Source: Lateolabrax maculatus (taxonomy: Eukaryota; Chordata; Actinopteri; Acropomatiformes; Lateolabracidae). From it: 64,000 nucleotides of DNA. A model generated the notes under the pieces. The model was not told where the DNA came from. It saw nothing but the letters and a program-made list of their open reading frames with translations, and did no database searches. The position numbers were made by a program, and so were the translations under genes. The stretch's first letter is position 1, and each line of letters opens with the position of its first letter. This document shows, piece by piece, positions 12,001-25,000 of this stretch. Where the stretch lies: positions 11,791,501-11,855,500 of the forward strand of contig CM062210.1 of NCBI GenBank assembly GCA_031216445.1, read 5' to 3'.

Positions 12001-15000
12001 TTGTTTTAGACCCATAGAGCCACACAGCTAGCTTCACTTCCCTTTAGTGACACTTAAATCTATAGCCATGTCTAATGTCACACTCTATTTACTATATAGT
12101 GCACTTTATTTATCAATTTTATTAGGCAGAGGACAACAGAACAAATAAAGGAGAAAAAACACTAGAGAAAAAAATGAGTTAAGCCATCTCTACTGCTCAT
12201 CAAGTTGTGCTCAACCATCTCTTGTCTCTAAATTGCAGTGAACACCATGCTTCACTCTCCTCTGACTGTTTGTCTCCTGGTGCTCATTTGATATGAGTGG
12301 ATTAAGTTTGCTTGGTCCTTTGCATGGATTTATTAAGAGAACTTGATGTAGTGTTCCCACATTGTGACCCATTCATTAGCAGTTTTTCTGGCTTATGCAT
12401 TCTTCGGCCATTAAACATGCACATTAGTGTCTTTCTTTGGCTGAGCATTGCCAACACACATGTATTATTTGGCACAAAACAAATTCTGATATACTATTAA
12501 GACTTTTGCTATCTTTTAAATATGTTATTGAATTAATGGTTGGTTGGTTAAATAAGGTACGCCATTATGCGATCTGCACTTCCGTCCCTATACCAAATCC
12601 AGCACAGCGTAAGAGTAATCTTTCAATCACACAATGCTTTACTTACTTTCTGTTGGATTCAATTATGTACTTAAAATGTGCATGAGGCCAAGAGAAAAAA
12701 AATGTTTTATTTCCAGCTGTTGTTTTTCTGTAGTTATTCAAAATTGTATTATATGCTTTCTATGCATATATATTTGTGAACACAACATTGTAACCATTCA
12801 TTTGCAGGGGGGCGTTCAAAGAGGGGAAAAGGAGACAGACAGAGAAACATTCAGTCAGACAGCAGACATGGAGTGAGACTGAAATAAAGAAGGAAAACAA
12901 AGAGGAGTTGTGAGAAGTGTCTGCTGTTTCAGCGGCAATTTTTGTTTCTTGGTTGGTGTTGTGTGACTAAGTTGATGGGAGCAGCTCCCAGGATGAGGGC
13001 AGCCAGAGGCTTGTTTGGGAAACAGGCCATTCATTGGTTTCTTAATTGGTGGGAGTGCAGTGAAATGGCTATCTTATTGGCCTGTTTTTTTGGCCGCCTT
13101 TCCTCCAATGAAATGTACTCAAGAGAGTGGAGGATGTGGCCCTAAGGTCACAGAAACACAGGAATCATTTCAATAGGAAAATACTTAGAGACACAAACAC
13201 ATGCTCACAGACAAAACACACTTAAATGTAATAGGAGTTTTGTTGGGGCTATTTAAATGTCTTTATCTTTATCAGAGAAAAACAGAGGTCTCCTTACGGC
13301 AATGCCATTCATAATATCCATGAAATGTCTTTGTGAAATAGAGCCAGACATGCTGGTGTTAGATTTGGTGATCAGATTTGTGGATATGGAGTTTAAAGCC
13401 ATGTGTGTCTGACTGTGAGTCTTTGTTTCCCATTTGTGTTTGGATTTCAGACATAAAGCACTTTAATGTTTTAGTTTTTGACAGGCAACAATCTGCACTT
13501 AAAAACATTACAAATACTCAATTTTAATCTGATTTATCTTCAACTGCATGCGGCCTTTCTGGTGTATAGCAATAAAGCTCTGCTTAGGTTATAAATCACA
13601 CTGGTGCATTAATGGGAAATGTCTTTAAAGCAAAAGACGTGTGCGCTATCTGCAGCATTAACACAACCTGAAACCTTCCTAATCTGGTGAGTGTTTTTCG
13701 TTCAGCTCAGACAGTGAGCTCTTTACAGACAGTTTTCCATCGTGCAAACAGAGTGCGATGAACTTTTACATTTACATTCAAAGTGGCCTTCCTGTATTCA
13801 TAGTATAAGTCGTTGCATTAGAGAAGCGCCTGCCACAAATGTCGAACCTTTATTTCTGGAGCTGTTCTGTAACCTTCTGTGAAACACTTCCCATACACTA
13901 TGCACCTCTGCTCAAAAACCTCTTTCAGAGCTTTCTGGCTTATCAGGCGCACACACATGCACAGTCAAACAGATCTTAAAAGAGCAACTGCAGCCATAGA
14001 CGGTCTCCCTGCTTTCTCCACTTTTCCATTGAAGATCAATTCACATGGATCACATAGACTGGGATGTGGGTGTGCTTTGAAAAGGGACTTCTGAAAATAG
14101 ATCCCATGGAACAAATGCCCCCATATGCCTGGGCTCCACAATGCCAATCAAAGCAATGACCTTTTTTCTTAACATGCTCAGTGTGTTATTCTTTCCCCCT
14201 TGGTTTGTATATCCCTTTCCCTGTTCTCGTCTGCCCTCTCTTTCCCTTCCATTGCTCCTTTCTTCAGTCTCTAACAGGTGACAGCAGTGAATGTAGTTTG
14301 ATGTTGTCAGGCTGGTTCTCTCCCTAACAGGCTGTTAAGACTGACACTTTAGTACATCGGGCTCTGGCAGCTTCAGTATGCTATTCCCCCATTGTCCTGT
14401 CTGTCCTTTTCTTAGTGACTTGAGTACAATGTCTGGAGTTTGAATCAGGTTAATGACCTTTACCCAATGCCTCCCTCTCTCATTCTTCACTTCTTACATT
14501 TTGTACAGTGTATCCTGCAGACATTGTTATCAGGCTGAGCTTACAAAGAATGGGGGTCGGTAATTGCAAGAGCAAAGAGCATTTCTGCAGGACACATGGT
14601 TGTTGATTGTTACATTGGCAGTAAGGATGAAAGATCCTCTCAGTACAGGACAATCTCAATAACAACTTGGCCCCTTTTATGTACCCCTACCACCCGTGGT
14701 GCAATAGAAAAAAAAAAAAACACTAAAACAATCTTTTAAAAAAAGCTTTCTTGTGCCCTCCCTGTGTAATCTCTAAAATCCTGTTATTTCAGTGGATTTT
14801 CATTTCCTGGCTGAGGTGTTTGATGACATTAGGGGATAAAACCGAACTTCCCACTCCAACAGTGACCTAAAGAAACCTACAAAAAGGCCAGTGATGCCAC
14901 CTTATTGAGATTTAATTACCATCATGGGCTTTATAGGTATGTCACAAGACATAAAACATATTAATTTTGTTTAAAGACATTTGCCTCTTTCAGCCTCTAA

Positions 15001-16749
15001 TCATATTGTCTCTTCATGATTTTGGCTCCACATAATTGCCCAGATAAAGGCTGCAGGGAGCTGCAGTTTTCATTATCCACACAGAATAGACAGATGGAGA
15101 AAGAGTTGAGTGTGGAAAGCGTAACCGCAGTCTATTCTGTCACTAGATTTCCCACATTGCTGGGTTGATGCAGAGCTCTGCCTTTCCGCATGCTCCCCTT
15201 AAAATCCCATGTGGTGCTCTGGCTGTGCAGAAGCAGGAGGCTGGGAGCAGATTATCTTACCTTCCCATATGCTTTAAACAGTATAGCCACACAGAAATGT
15301 ATATACATTTAGTGCAGCCTGTGAAAACCTGTCTGTGCAGCCTTGTCATTTCATTGGAAGAATGTTGTCGATCGTTTCAAAGTGACCTATATCTGATATC
15401 ATTTTGAACAGACCTCCATCCTAAAATGGCCCATATGTGCAGCTGAACAACAAAAAACTATGTAACATCTGGCCAGCTGTTATAGGAGCCAAATTGTGGT
15501 CCATGTCCTAACCTTATTGTCTTAAATGCTGGATTACACTACTGTATGAATTCTGTTTGAAGTGAGTAATCTCCGTAAATGTTAATTATATTCTTTTCCA
15601 TGCAGAGTGAGAGTAAAAAGTGAAAATTGTGATATCTTGAAATTCAGACTACAGGCACCTGGACACAGATAAGACATGTATCGGATTTCAAACCATAAAT
15701 GAAGTCCAACTCATTAATGAATGAATAGAGTACTTTCAGCCGCAGTCTCACTGTACAGTAAGCATTATCTGACTTTTGGACATGATAGGACAAACTTCTC
15801 CACAAATGAACTGAGATGAGGTTGGGTTCTCAAAAATTGCTCTGAAGTAAGGTGATAATAGACTATTGTATTACAGTACAATGACAAAGGTACAGTTTTA
15901 ATACCCTTGTTACATTCATCTTCTGATCTACAGTGGAGAAAGTGTGATCTATTACTCTGTCAGGATGCACTGATATCAGTATTTCAGGTGTCAGATGTTG
16001 GGTTGATAACCTAAAAGAGGATATGGTATTGAAGAATTATTAGATGTTTTCAATGGAGAAAAATGTATTATTTAGCTGTCAAGTTTCTAAACCTACATAC
16101 TGTAATGGTTAATGTGTAATCCTACTTTTTATTAACTGATAGAGAATCAGTATTGGCAATGTATAAGTTAGTTCTGACAGTCTGACTCCTAAAAGTCAAG
16201 ACTACTGCTTTAGAAAACCAGACACCGTGTGAGCAGTTTGTAATTCACTTTGGCCCCTTTATCAATGCTCTGACTGAGAGCCCTTTGTCACAATATAACT
16301 CATTTCCAGTCTACCCTACTGTGCCATGGGCTCTCCCAGCTGCCGACACATTCATCTGTAACACCCTGGATGGTGATGGTCTGAAGAGAGAGCTGGATGA
16401 TAAAGAGGAAAAAAGAAACAGAGTGGAGGACAGAGAGAGAGGAAGAGAGTAAAGTTGACAGCCTGAGGTCCATAAAGAAAGGGCTAGTAGGAGAAAGAGA
16501 TGGCAGTACATTTCCTAAATGTAGACTTTTTTTAAAGATGCAGTTAAGTGAAGTGAGTGGCGCAGATTACCCCGCCATGAACCTGCAGTAATGTCCAGGT
16601 TAAATGTTGCAGTATACCAGAAACACAGTCAAAATTGTGCAAATTTAAACTGCTGTAAAACACACGCTGCCTACAAATGCCTTCAGTCATAGGGTTCTAT
16701 TCATTTAATGAGCCTCTGAAAGAGACGCTGTGTAGACCCTGCTCATATG

Positions 16750-16786
<37 letters not shown>

Positions 16787-19700
16787 ACTCTATAGTGCAT
16801 CAGTGTGTCCAGCATGAACACAAATGCACATATGTAAAAGCGGAAAAAAAGAAGACTCTGATAATGATGGAACAGACAAGAGAAGGTAGAGGGAAAGTAA
16901 GAACAGAAGAGAGAGAAACACATCTCCAACCACATCATTATGCCAGATGAGTTCTTTTTATATCCCACTTCCTGCCTACCTGAATGTCAATCACAGAGGT
17001 ACATGCAGGTGATCAGCATTCCAGCTGCTTCCTGGAAAGGTTATGTACAGAACCACTGCTGTGAGAGAGTTGTTTTCCTGCCTGCTGCAAAGCAGACGCT
17101 GTTTTAAATCATACCGACAGGGTAGTACATCTGTGCCCAGGTTTGCTGAGAATCTCATTGGCTTTTTAGCAGTTGACCCACGACCTTGTCCTTTGTCCTT
17201 CGGCCTGTTCTGCCAACACTGAATATATTTCACAAGAGAGTTTATAGTGCTGTGGTGTAGCAACACAGACGGCATAGCTCAGGGAGATGCCTCAAACGTG
17301 CAGACATTTTCACCGCACATGACATACAGTACATGAGAACTTACATGCCTTGAAATATGAATGCTTAAAAAGTATATAAATACATACAGTTTGTAGTCTG
17401 TATAATTAGTAAACACACTAGGAAGTGAACATCTAAGTGTCATGCTGATAAAGATATCTACATGCATGCTCACTTGCACAATCTCCATTTTTCTCTCTTA
17501 AAAGTACACATTTCCTTGCTCTTTGTCTTTTCATAAAAAAATACAATTGTACCATGTGTAGAGAATAAATGGTCCTTTTCCTATTTCTCCCTCTTGCATA
17601 AATCTGCTCTGATGTGTACAAATACACAACCACAGGAGCGGCAAGAGATGTGGATGAAAGGCCATTAATTCTTGTTTGGAGTTAGATTTTCTCCTAGTTC
17701 ACAGAACGGAAATAAATCAATATTAATATCTTTCCCCTGTTGCGTACTGCATTTGTTTTTGAATGAGTCTGTCTTCAGCTGAGGACATATTTGGGTTGTA
17801 GTTTACATATTTGTGGAACAGATGAGGGACCGCAAGGTAGAGTAGTGATATGGGAAAGTTAACTAATTTTCCACCACTCCGTACACCCTACTATAATTGA
17901 TCAAGACACTGAACCTTCATTGCTCCTCTGACATTTGACCTCCCAGTGGAGGAGGACAAGGGTAAAGGTTCCTTAATCCTTAAATCCATAAAGTATCATC
18001 AAATGCAATGCTGATCACTGTTCTTTTAATATTCCTTTGTATTGCCTTTGGACAGTTGAATAGATGATGCAAGGGCTGCCACATCCCATCAATCTACGCA
18101 GAGTGTACGGTAGTAAATTTTGATCAGTTAACTGAGGAGCTGGATCAAGTAAAGGATTCCTGTAGGAACAGTAACACATCACCTGCATAAATATGATGTT
18201 TGTTAGCCTTGATGATTGTGTTTTGGTGGAGGGCAACCTGCCTTATCCCCCTGTATAAAAGTGAATTTACATGAAGTCAGCCTATTAGTGGTGACGGAGG
18301 CCACACATGATGTTTATAGAGCCCCGCATCCAAGTAATAAAGATTCACCAAACCTACATTTTTGTTAATTTGAAAATAAGAATTTCTAATTGACTCCTAT
18401 TGAGTGTTTTCTTGAATGAGTTTTGGTAGTTCATTGTCTTCCTTTAACGATGTAAAGAAAGCAAGGCTGTAAATATAATAACTCATCCAGCTTTTCACTC
18501 ATTAAGACCTCACAACTCGACACAACTTTAACTTCCCAAACATCAGGCGCTTTGATCTAACCCGCGAGCTGAGAACCATGTAATTTTTCGAGTTATTTTC
18601 TTTTATTAACAAGAACAGTCACTCTGCAAGTCTTCAGAAGAGACGAGAGTCTATTTGATGTTCTGTTAAAGTCAACCCCCACCCTTCTTTCTCCTCCCTT
18701 TGCTCCCATCCCTACAGCAGCCTCAACAGAAGCTGAACCAATTCATTAGAAGGCTCAGAAAGTCAATTATGGTAATGGTTCCCTTTGCCAGGGGAGGTGG
18801 AAACGCAGCAAAGCCAGATATTTTTTATTGCACTCCTTCTACATATTCTTCTATATATTTTATTTAGACTTCATTTAGATGTGCAAATCAATCTTCTGAA
18901 GTATAGAGGGCAAAAGGGCTGGAGAGAAGAGGAGAGGATGAGAAGGGAGGCGCTCGTTGCCAAGCTTCTTCGTAGTCGAGCAAAGGCAAAGTGATGATAG
19001 AGGGAGGGTAGACCCAGTGTCAGGAGACCATCCACAGGAATCCCTCTTACTTATTCATGCAGCAGCCGAGCATCAGGGAATCTCCCAGCCTCATTATGAA
19101 ATGTGTATTTGCAGGAGCTCACACAGCAGTGCAGCTCTTGCTTGAGAGCTTCTGCTTATCCACTCCCTCTCCTCCCTTCTTCCTCTCTTTTTTAGATCAG
19201 ATCACTCTAGGGAAGCAATGCCATGCTTCATTCATCAAGACGCCTCTCCCACTGTCCTAAATCCCTCTCTCCTTTTTCTCTGAAAGGGAAAGCTTGGCTA
19301 ATTTCAACAAGTTTGTGTAGCTGGCATGGAAAGGAAGCATATGCCTGAACTGAAGTTTGCATTTACTTACCGTCTGTTTTTGTGCCAATTTGAGTGACAC
19401 ACAGAGGAATGAGAACATGCACCACTGAGCAACTACATTTAAAGCCAAAACATGTATGCATGTACATTAAGATATGCTAAAATAAACATTTTGAGAACAT
19501 TTGTTCTGCTGTTAAAATGCATACTCTACTATACTATAAACACTGTATAAGGGTTCTGTAGTTAAACATAAGCTAAATCCTTTCCCCAAAAAGATATTGT
19601 CTCACCACAGCCCCATCAAGCGTAGAGTTTCTCCACATGAGAAGCACTGTTGCACAGAGCAATACTCGGCTTTTGCAGAGTTTGTGTTTTTTTTTTTTTT

Positions 19701-21866
19701 TACAGTTGTCATTTCAGCAGATTTGATTGAAGCCTACTTTTATCTACTTCTGTCTGAAATGAAGGACCCATTGTTTCAAAAATTACAAAGAATTTCAAGT
19801 GGTAAATCTACCATTGTTATCATTGAAAACTGCATACGAGCTTTAGGAAACCAGGGGTTTGGCAAACACTGAAGTATTTCTGTTGTGTGACCATGCATGC
19901 TACTCAGGCATACAGCCTCATTTGAAAGTGAATTAAGATTCCAATCAGATAACAATATGTCCACCATATTGCAGCTCTCTCCTGTTCTTCAATACACCTT
20001 TTCAGTTCAAAGGTCGCTCCCTGTGGCTCCAGCTCCTTTCAGAGTACAGGTGGAACCTATTGGTATTTCTGCCTCGTATGATACCACCTCAACGCTGCGT
20101 TGCTCTCCCAGATTAATTTCTGTGCCGGCTGCCTTGGGGGCCAGAGGGAGATAAAAAAGAGCCAGGCCTCTTCACTGGAGCTCGGCAGCCACCATTAGAC
20201 AGACTAGGTTGACCCGTGGCATGAAATTAAGGAGCTGAGGCCCACTGAGCAGCCCAACTGATAGAGGCAGAGGATAATAAATCCACGGGGAAAGAGGGAA
20301 GAGTGGTGGGATGTGGAAGAAGGAAGGGGGTGGGATGGATGTGGCACACCACGCAGCCTCAGGGGCACTCAGGATCCCTTTATTAGTATGGCTATTTTCA
20401 CCCTCTTCATTGAGCAAAAGCATCAACACACACACACACTAAAATACTCTGTCATGTACTGCGTGTACTCTCTCACTTTCTCCCTGCTCATAATCAGGGA
20501 GATGGACATATGCGGCATGTCGTTACGGGTGTAGAGTGTGCATGTCCTTGTGTCACCATGGAATACTTCTTTTTTTACCTTTGCTGGACATGCGCAAAAT
20601 GTTGAAACTGTGAGATAGTCATGTGGGTATCCACAGAAATTTTATTGGGATAGGTGCTGGATATAAAAGGCATCGAAATAAAATCAAATAAAAAAGATGT
20701 ACCCGCACTAAAATATCAGTTCCCCTTCAAGGTTAAAACTGTTTCATTTTATATTATCAAAAAAAAAAACAGTCCAGCATTAGTGCATCTCTGAATACTT
20801 TCCAGCCTGTCTGTGGCTCTCAGCCCCAAGCCCATTCTTTCCTAAGGTTAGGGCAAATTGGTCATAGGCTAATTGAAAAATTATTGATGTACAGTAGGTG
20901 CCACAGACTTTCAGTGTGTTGATACTTTCATTTCATGCACAAAATGTTTGTTCATAGACAAAAGAAACACAGATAGTGACACTTAAAGACACTTACACCA
21001 CTCAATTGCTGCAGTCATAAATAGAGTATATAAATATGTAAATAATATACATGTTCATGTGGGTGAAAAATACAGTGTGTGTTGGTGTGTTTTTTCGTTT
21101 TTTTTTTTCTTGAACAGTAAATCTGGCCTCACTAATGTGTGTGACAGTGGCATGAAAAAGCAAAAGGAGAGCAGGAGGGACTGCAAGATTAAACACAAAG
21201 TTGGCAGTCTTTCATGCAATCCGGCGCAACACTGGCGCAAAGGGAGCGCTTTTCTGGGGGCTTTTCATAACCCTCTCCGTTATGCATTACTGCTTATGCA
21301 ATTGGTTGGCATTCAAGCACCAACTGGCTGTGCACCACGAAATGAGGAAAAGCCTGGAAAAAGATGTGACGTCACGTGTGAAAACCAAGGCATTCACTGC
21401 AGTCATACGCATTACAATGCGCAGCTTGGAACCTGCAAAATATTACTGTAAACAGCCTCCACAGAGAGAGTCACTTGAATCTCCTTAAAAAGCCAATTAT
21501 TTGCTTTAAATCAAAGAGGGTTTTCAATATCACACAAATCTATATGAAAAGTACACAATAACATACAACTACAGTGCTGAATGACTCAAATTTGTATTGG
21601 ATTTTTATCCCCGTAAGACTTATTTATTTCTTAAAATAATTGAAAATATCAATATGGTCTGGTTATCTACACTTTAATAATTAAAAGACACTCAGTTTAG
21701 GCAGATTTTAATGAAAGTCTTGGCTTGAACACAAAGTTATAATCCTGGTGTAATTATAATCAAATCTGATTCCTGCCATTTTCTTTGCCATCTGTTCTTT
21801 TTGACTTAATATCATGTTTTCTTTCTTTCCTCCCTCCTCCCTTCCTTCTTTCTTCCTTGTCTGCAG
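12001..21866 (+). other. intronic stretch before the first myrip exon, no gene found
   Basis: Unique-looking AT-rich sequence with one (GT)n at 16753. No convincing coding exon. It ends in the pyrimidine-rich acceptor of the exon at 21867. Confidence 0.5.
16753..16785. repeat. (GT)n microsatellite, ~33 bp
   Basis: Pure GT run in the left intron. Confidence 0.95.
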
Positions 21867-22003
21867 GATTTTAAGGACACAGTCGCTTGAATGGTATTAT
21901 AACAATGTGAAGAGTCGCTTCAAGAGGTTCGGCAGCGCCAAGGTATTGAAGACTCTGTACAGGAAGCACATTATCGAGAGAGGAGCGCTCTCTGATCTCC
22001 CAG
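21867..22003 (+). CDS. myrip: myrip exon: SHD2 / Rab27-binding helix
   Basis: First myrip exon in the window. It follows a strong CT-rich acceptor (ctgcag) and ends before gtaact. It enters in phase 2 (completing an Arg codon) and leaves in phase 1. It encodes the basic second Slp-homology helix with the SLEWYYNNVKSRFKRFG motif that forms part of the Rab27-GTP contact in Slac2 proteins. The preceding zinc-finger exon must lie at least 21.8 kb upstream or have been missed. Confidence 0.95.
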
Positions 22004-25000
22004 GTAACTGTGCATTTTTTTAATTAGCCATGCATGGTCTTTGTTATGTTGCCATTCTTTTGCTGTTTATTTTTATCTTCTGCATCATTTGATTGCAGAG
22101 CAGCCTTCTGTCTCTCTGCAACGCTGTGTCATGTTATGATTAAAGCAATTTCACCGATTTGGCCAGAGACGTAATATAACTTCGTAAACTCAAAATTCAT
22201 TTGATATCCGAGGCTGTGGTAAGACATTAAGAATAAACACAGACAAGTTCACTTGATTGCTCATTAGTTTGCTTTGTTAAATGATCACTCACTTTGTTTT
22301 TCTCACTGACTGGCATGTAGAAGCAAAGATTTCCCCAGAGACAAATACACACATATACACACATCTCCAGGGTTAAGTTCCAGGTGGATGATTGACACAT
22401 GGAACTATTTGTATTTTCACTTTTCTTTACACTTAGTTTCAATTAATTTGATCACAAAATTTAAGGGAACTTCTTTCTTCCGTGGCTGCAGTTTAATTTT
22501 GGAAATACTTTTTACTTGTGCAGTAGCCGTGGATGTGATGTGAACTTCTATGTGTTGGAAAGGCAGTGTTGGTGCTTGTGTGGGATTGTGTCAGCAGTGA
22601 TGGTGACAGACTACGGGAGAGCTGCCCCGCAGGACTCATCCTGCCAGTTAATCCCTGCGGTGGCTCAGGCCACTTTGCGTCCTCAGTGAATTGTTCCTGT
22701 GCAGGACAGCAGCAGGGGCAGCTTTTATCCAGCCTCCCCCGCTCCAGATAACAATGTTTTGACCCGACTGCAACATGATCGGTCTGCCTCTGTGGCTGAC
22801 TACAAGGCATTATTTCAAACCCTGGTACATGGGATTAAATGGATGAAGAGGGCACAGAAGGGGATAAATCTGGTCTGACTTGAGGCAGGGCTGATGATGT
22901 TTAGGAATACACTGTGACCACAACTGGAGTTTAGTTTGGAATGCATGAAGTGATATGAACAAAATTAGTATCAACATAATAATAATAATCAGAAGAAGAA
23001 ATATGCCTGCTACTATGCAACCCACACAGTGGAGGAATAGAGCTGCAGCTGGCAATGCTGAAATTTATGTCTATTACTGCCACATTATTGCATTTCCATT
23101 TTTGCAGACAGCACGTCTAGCCATCTTTTAAAACCAACATGACTGTTGGTATGGGCTAAAATAGCTAGCACTGGGAATCAAAAAATATGTTGGTCAGAAA
23201 GGATCTTATAAGTATTTAGCCTAATAACATGGTATGTCAGTTCAGTTCAGTTCAGTTAAGTTCAGTTATTTTTTGCAGCATAAAAACATGAAAACAATAC
23301 AAACACTAAGACAATTGAAGACTTTACAAGTGCTCGCATTGACAATACAGAAAGCAATAAAAGGTTCATGTGTTAAAGAAAAAATAAAAGCGGGAATAAG
23401 AGCTAAGCATTGAAGTGGCTCTAATTATTTAGTTTGTATATCTATATATATGTATATCTGCCATAGTCAGCAGTGTAAGAAAGCCTAAACTTTTTGACAT
23501 TTTACAGTTCATTTCCTTCATAATAGCAACATTCTAGTAAGTAGGAAGCTTTCCCAGGACAATCATGATTTTTTTAGTGACTGCAGCTTAATCTATGGTG
23601 TATGAGAGGAACATTATTCGCCTCCTAAACTTCAATATTTCTGATTTCCTCTCAACCTTTTGCCCCTTGATCATCTATCCTCCTGACCCTTTATCAGTCC
23701 ACTCGTACGATAGTTCTCTACATTCCTCTATTTCCTCCTCTCCTCTCCTCCTCTCTTACATCATCTGGGATGGAGATGGAAGGATTATGTGACTCGGCTG
23801 CAGGTCTCCCAGCTCACATGAGCCCAACAGATTATACCGCTTCCGATTCTCAAATACTCGCATCGCCGCTCCCACTTACTGGTTAGCTGACTTGCCATAT
23901 GATTATGGATATACTGTGATATGTGTGCATGTGTAGGCCCTGTGTACTGCTTGTGTGTATCTGGATATTAAAGCTTCGGGAAGATATTGTTCACTCCTAC
24001 AGGAGAACCTGAGATTTATTGGCTGGCAAAGATCTTTCCCTGAGTTATGGTATGATTTCTTTCCATTTTTTGTGCGTTTACATGAAAATATCTTGTTTTT
24101 TTTTCACCCTTTACACAACCCATTTATGTCATATATCAAATTGAATTAAAAGAGATTGTGAAAAGTAAAAAGTAAAAAAAAAAAAAAGAAAGAAAACCTG
24201 TCAAAAACATGATTGGGTTTTAATGTATCTGAAAGAAAATGCCTTTCAAAGCGTCTTTTGCAGCAAATAATGGGATGTGTCAAGTGTTTGAAGAAGTCCA
24301 TATCAGTAACAGATTTTCATGATGTAGCCTATATCAAGACTTTTGTGCTTTCAATTGAACAGAATATAATGGGATTTTAGTTCAGTTAGTAAATCAGCAC
24401 TAGATTGGAAAAAAATTAAATTAGATAAAGATATTGCTCGTTAACCAACTGATGTTACGCCATCATGCTTGGCCTACTTTGCTCCGAGAACAGGAGCTTT
24501 TGTTATGTAGCCCAGAAACTCAGCCAGAGTTTAATACTGGTCTCCTCTCGTCATGCACATAGAAAGGCAGCCACAGGAATGTAAAACATTCTCGTAAACC
24601 GACCATATGTGAAAAAGAGGCTGCCCCTATATGAGTGCTAGTAAAGAATGTTTCATTTTTTTATGTATCACCAAGGGGCCAATGCTTGTGAAATCAATTC
24701 TGTACGAATGTGAAATGGCAGCTAACCTGACAGTTGCTGAGAGAGATGTGACTGTTTTACATCTATCATGTCACCGGAGAGAAAATGTGACCTTCAAACC
24801 AACAGGAAGAGAACAAGGAGTGAGCGATTTTTGTACTTTCGTGTCCATCATCTCTATGATGAGTCTGGTGGAAGGGAGTAATGCTCCTGTGTCATCTGTA
24901 ACAAATACCATACCATCCTCTGTGTGTGTGTGTGTGTGTGTTTGTGTGTGTGCGCGGAGGAGAAAGTGAGAGTGTTGCTCTGCACAATAGATGTGGCCCC

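Noticed and set aside
18785..18994. REEERMRREALVAKLL resembling the SHD1 helix
   Set aside because: Lacks the conserved N-terminal block and the following zinc-finger exon; the charge pattern alone is not enough.
21059..21451. ORF with DCKIKHKVGSLSC that looked like the myrip zinc finger
   Set aside because: Cysteine spacing does not fit the paired CxxC pattern, there are no matching splice sites or phase, and the rest of the frame has no similarity.
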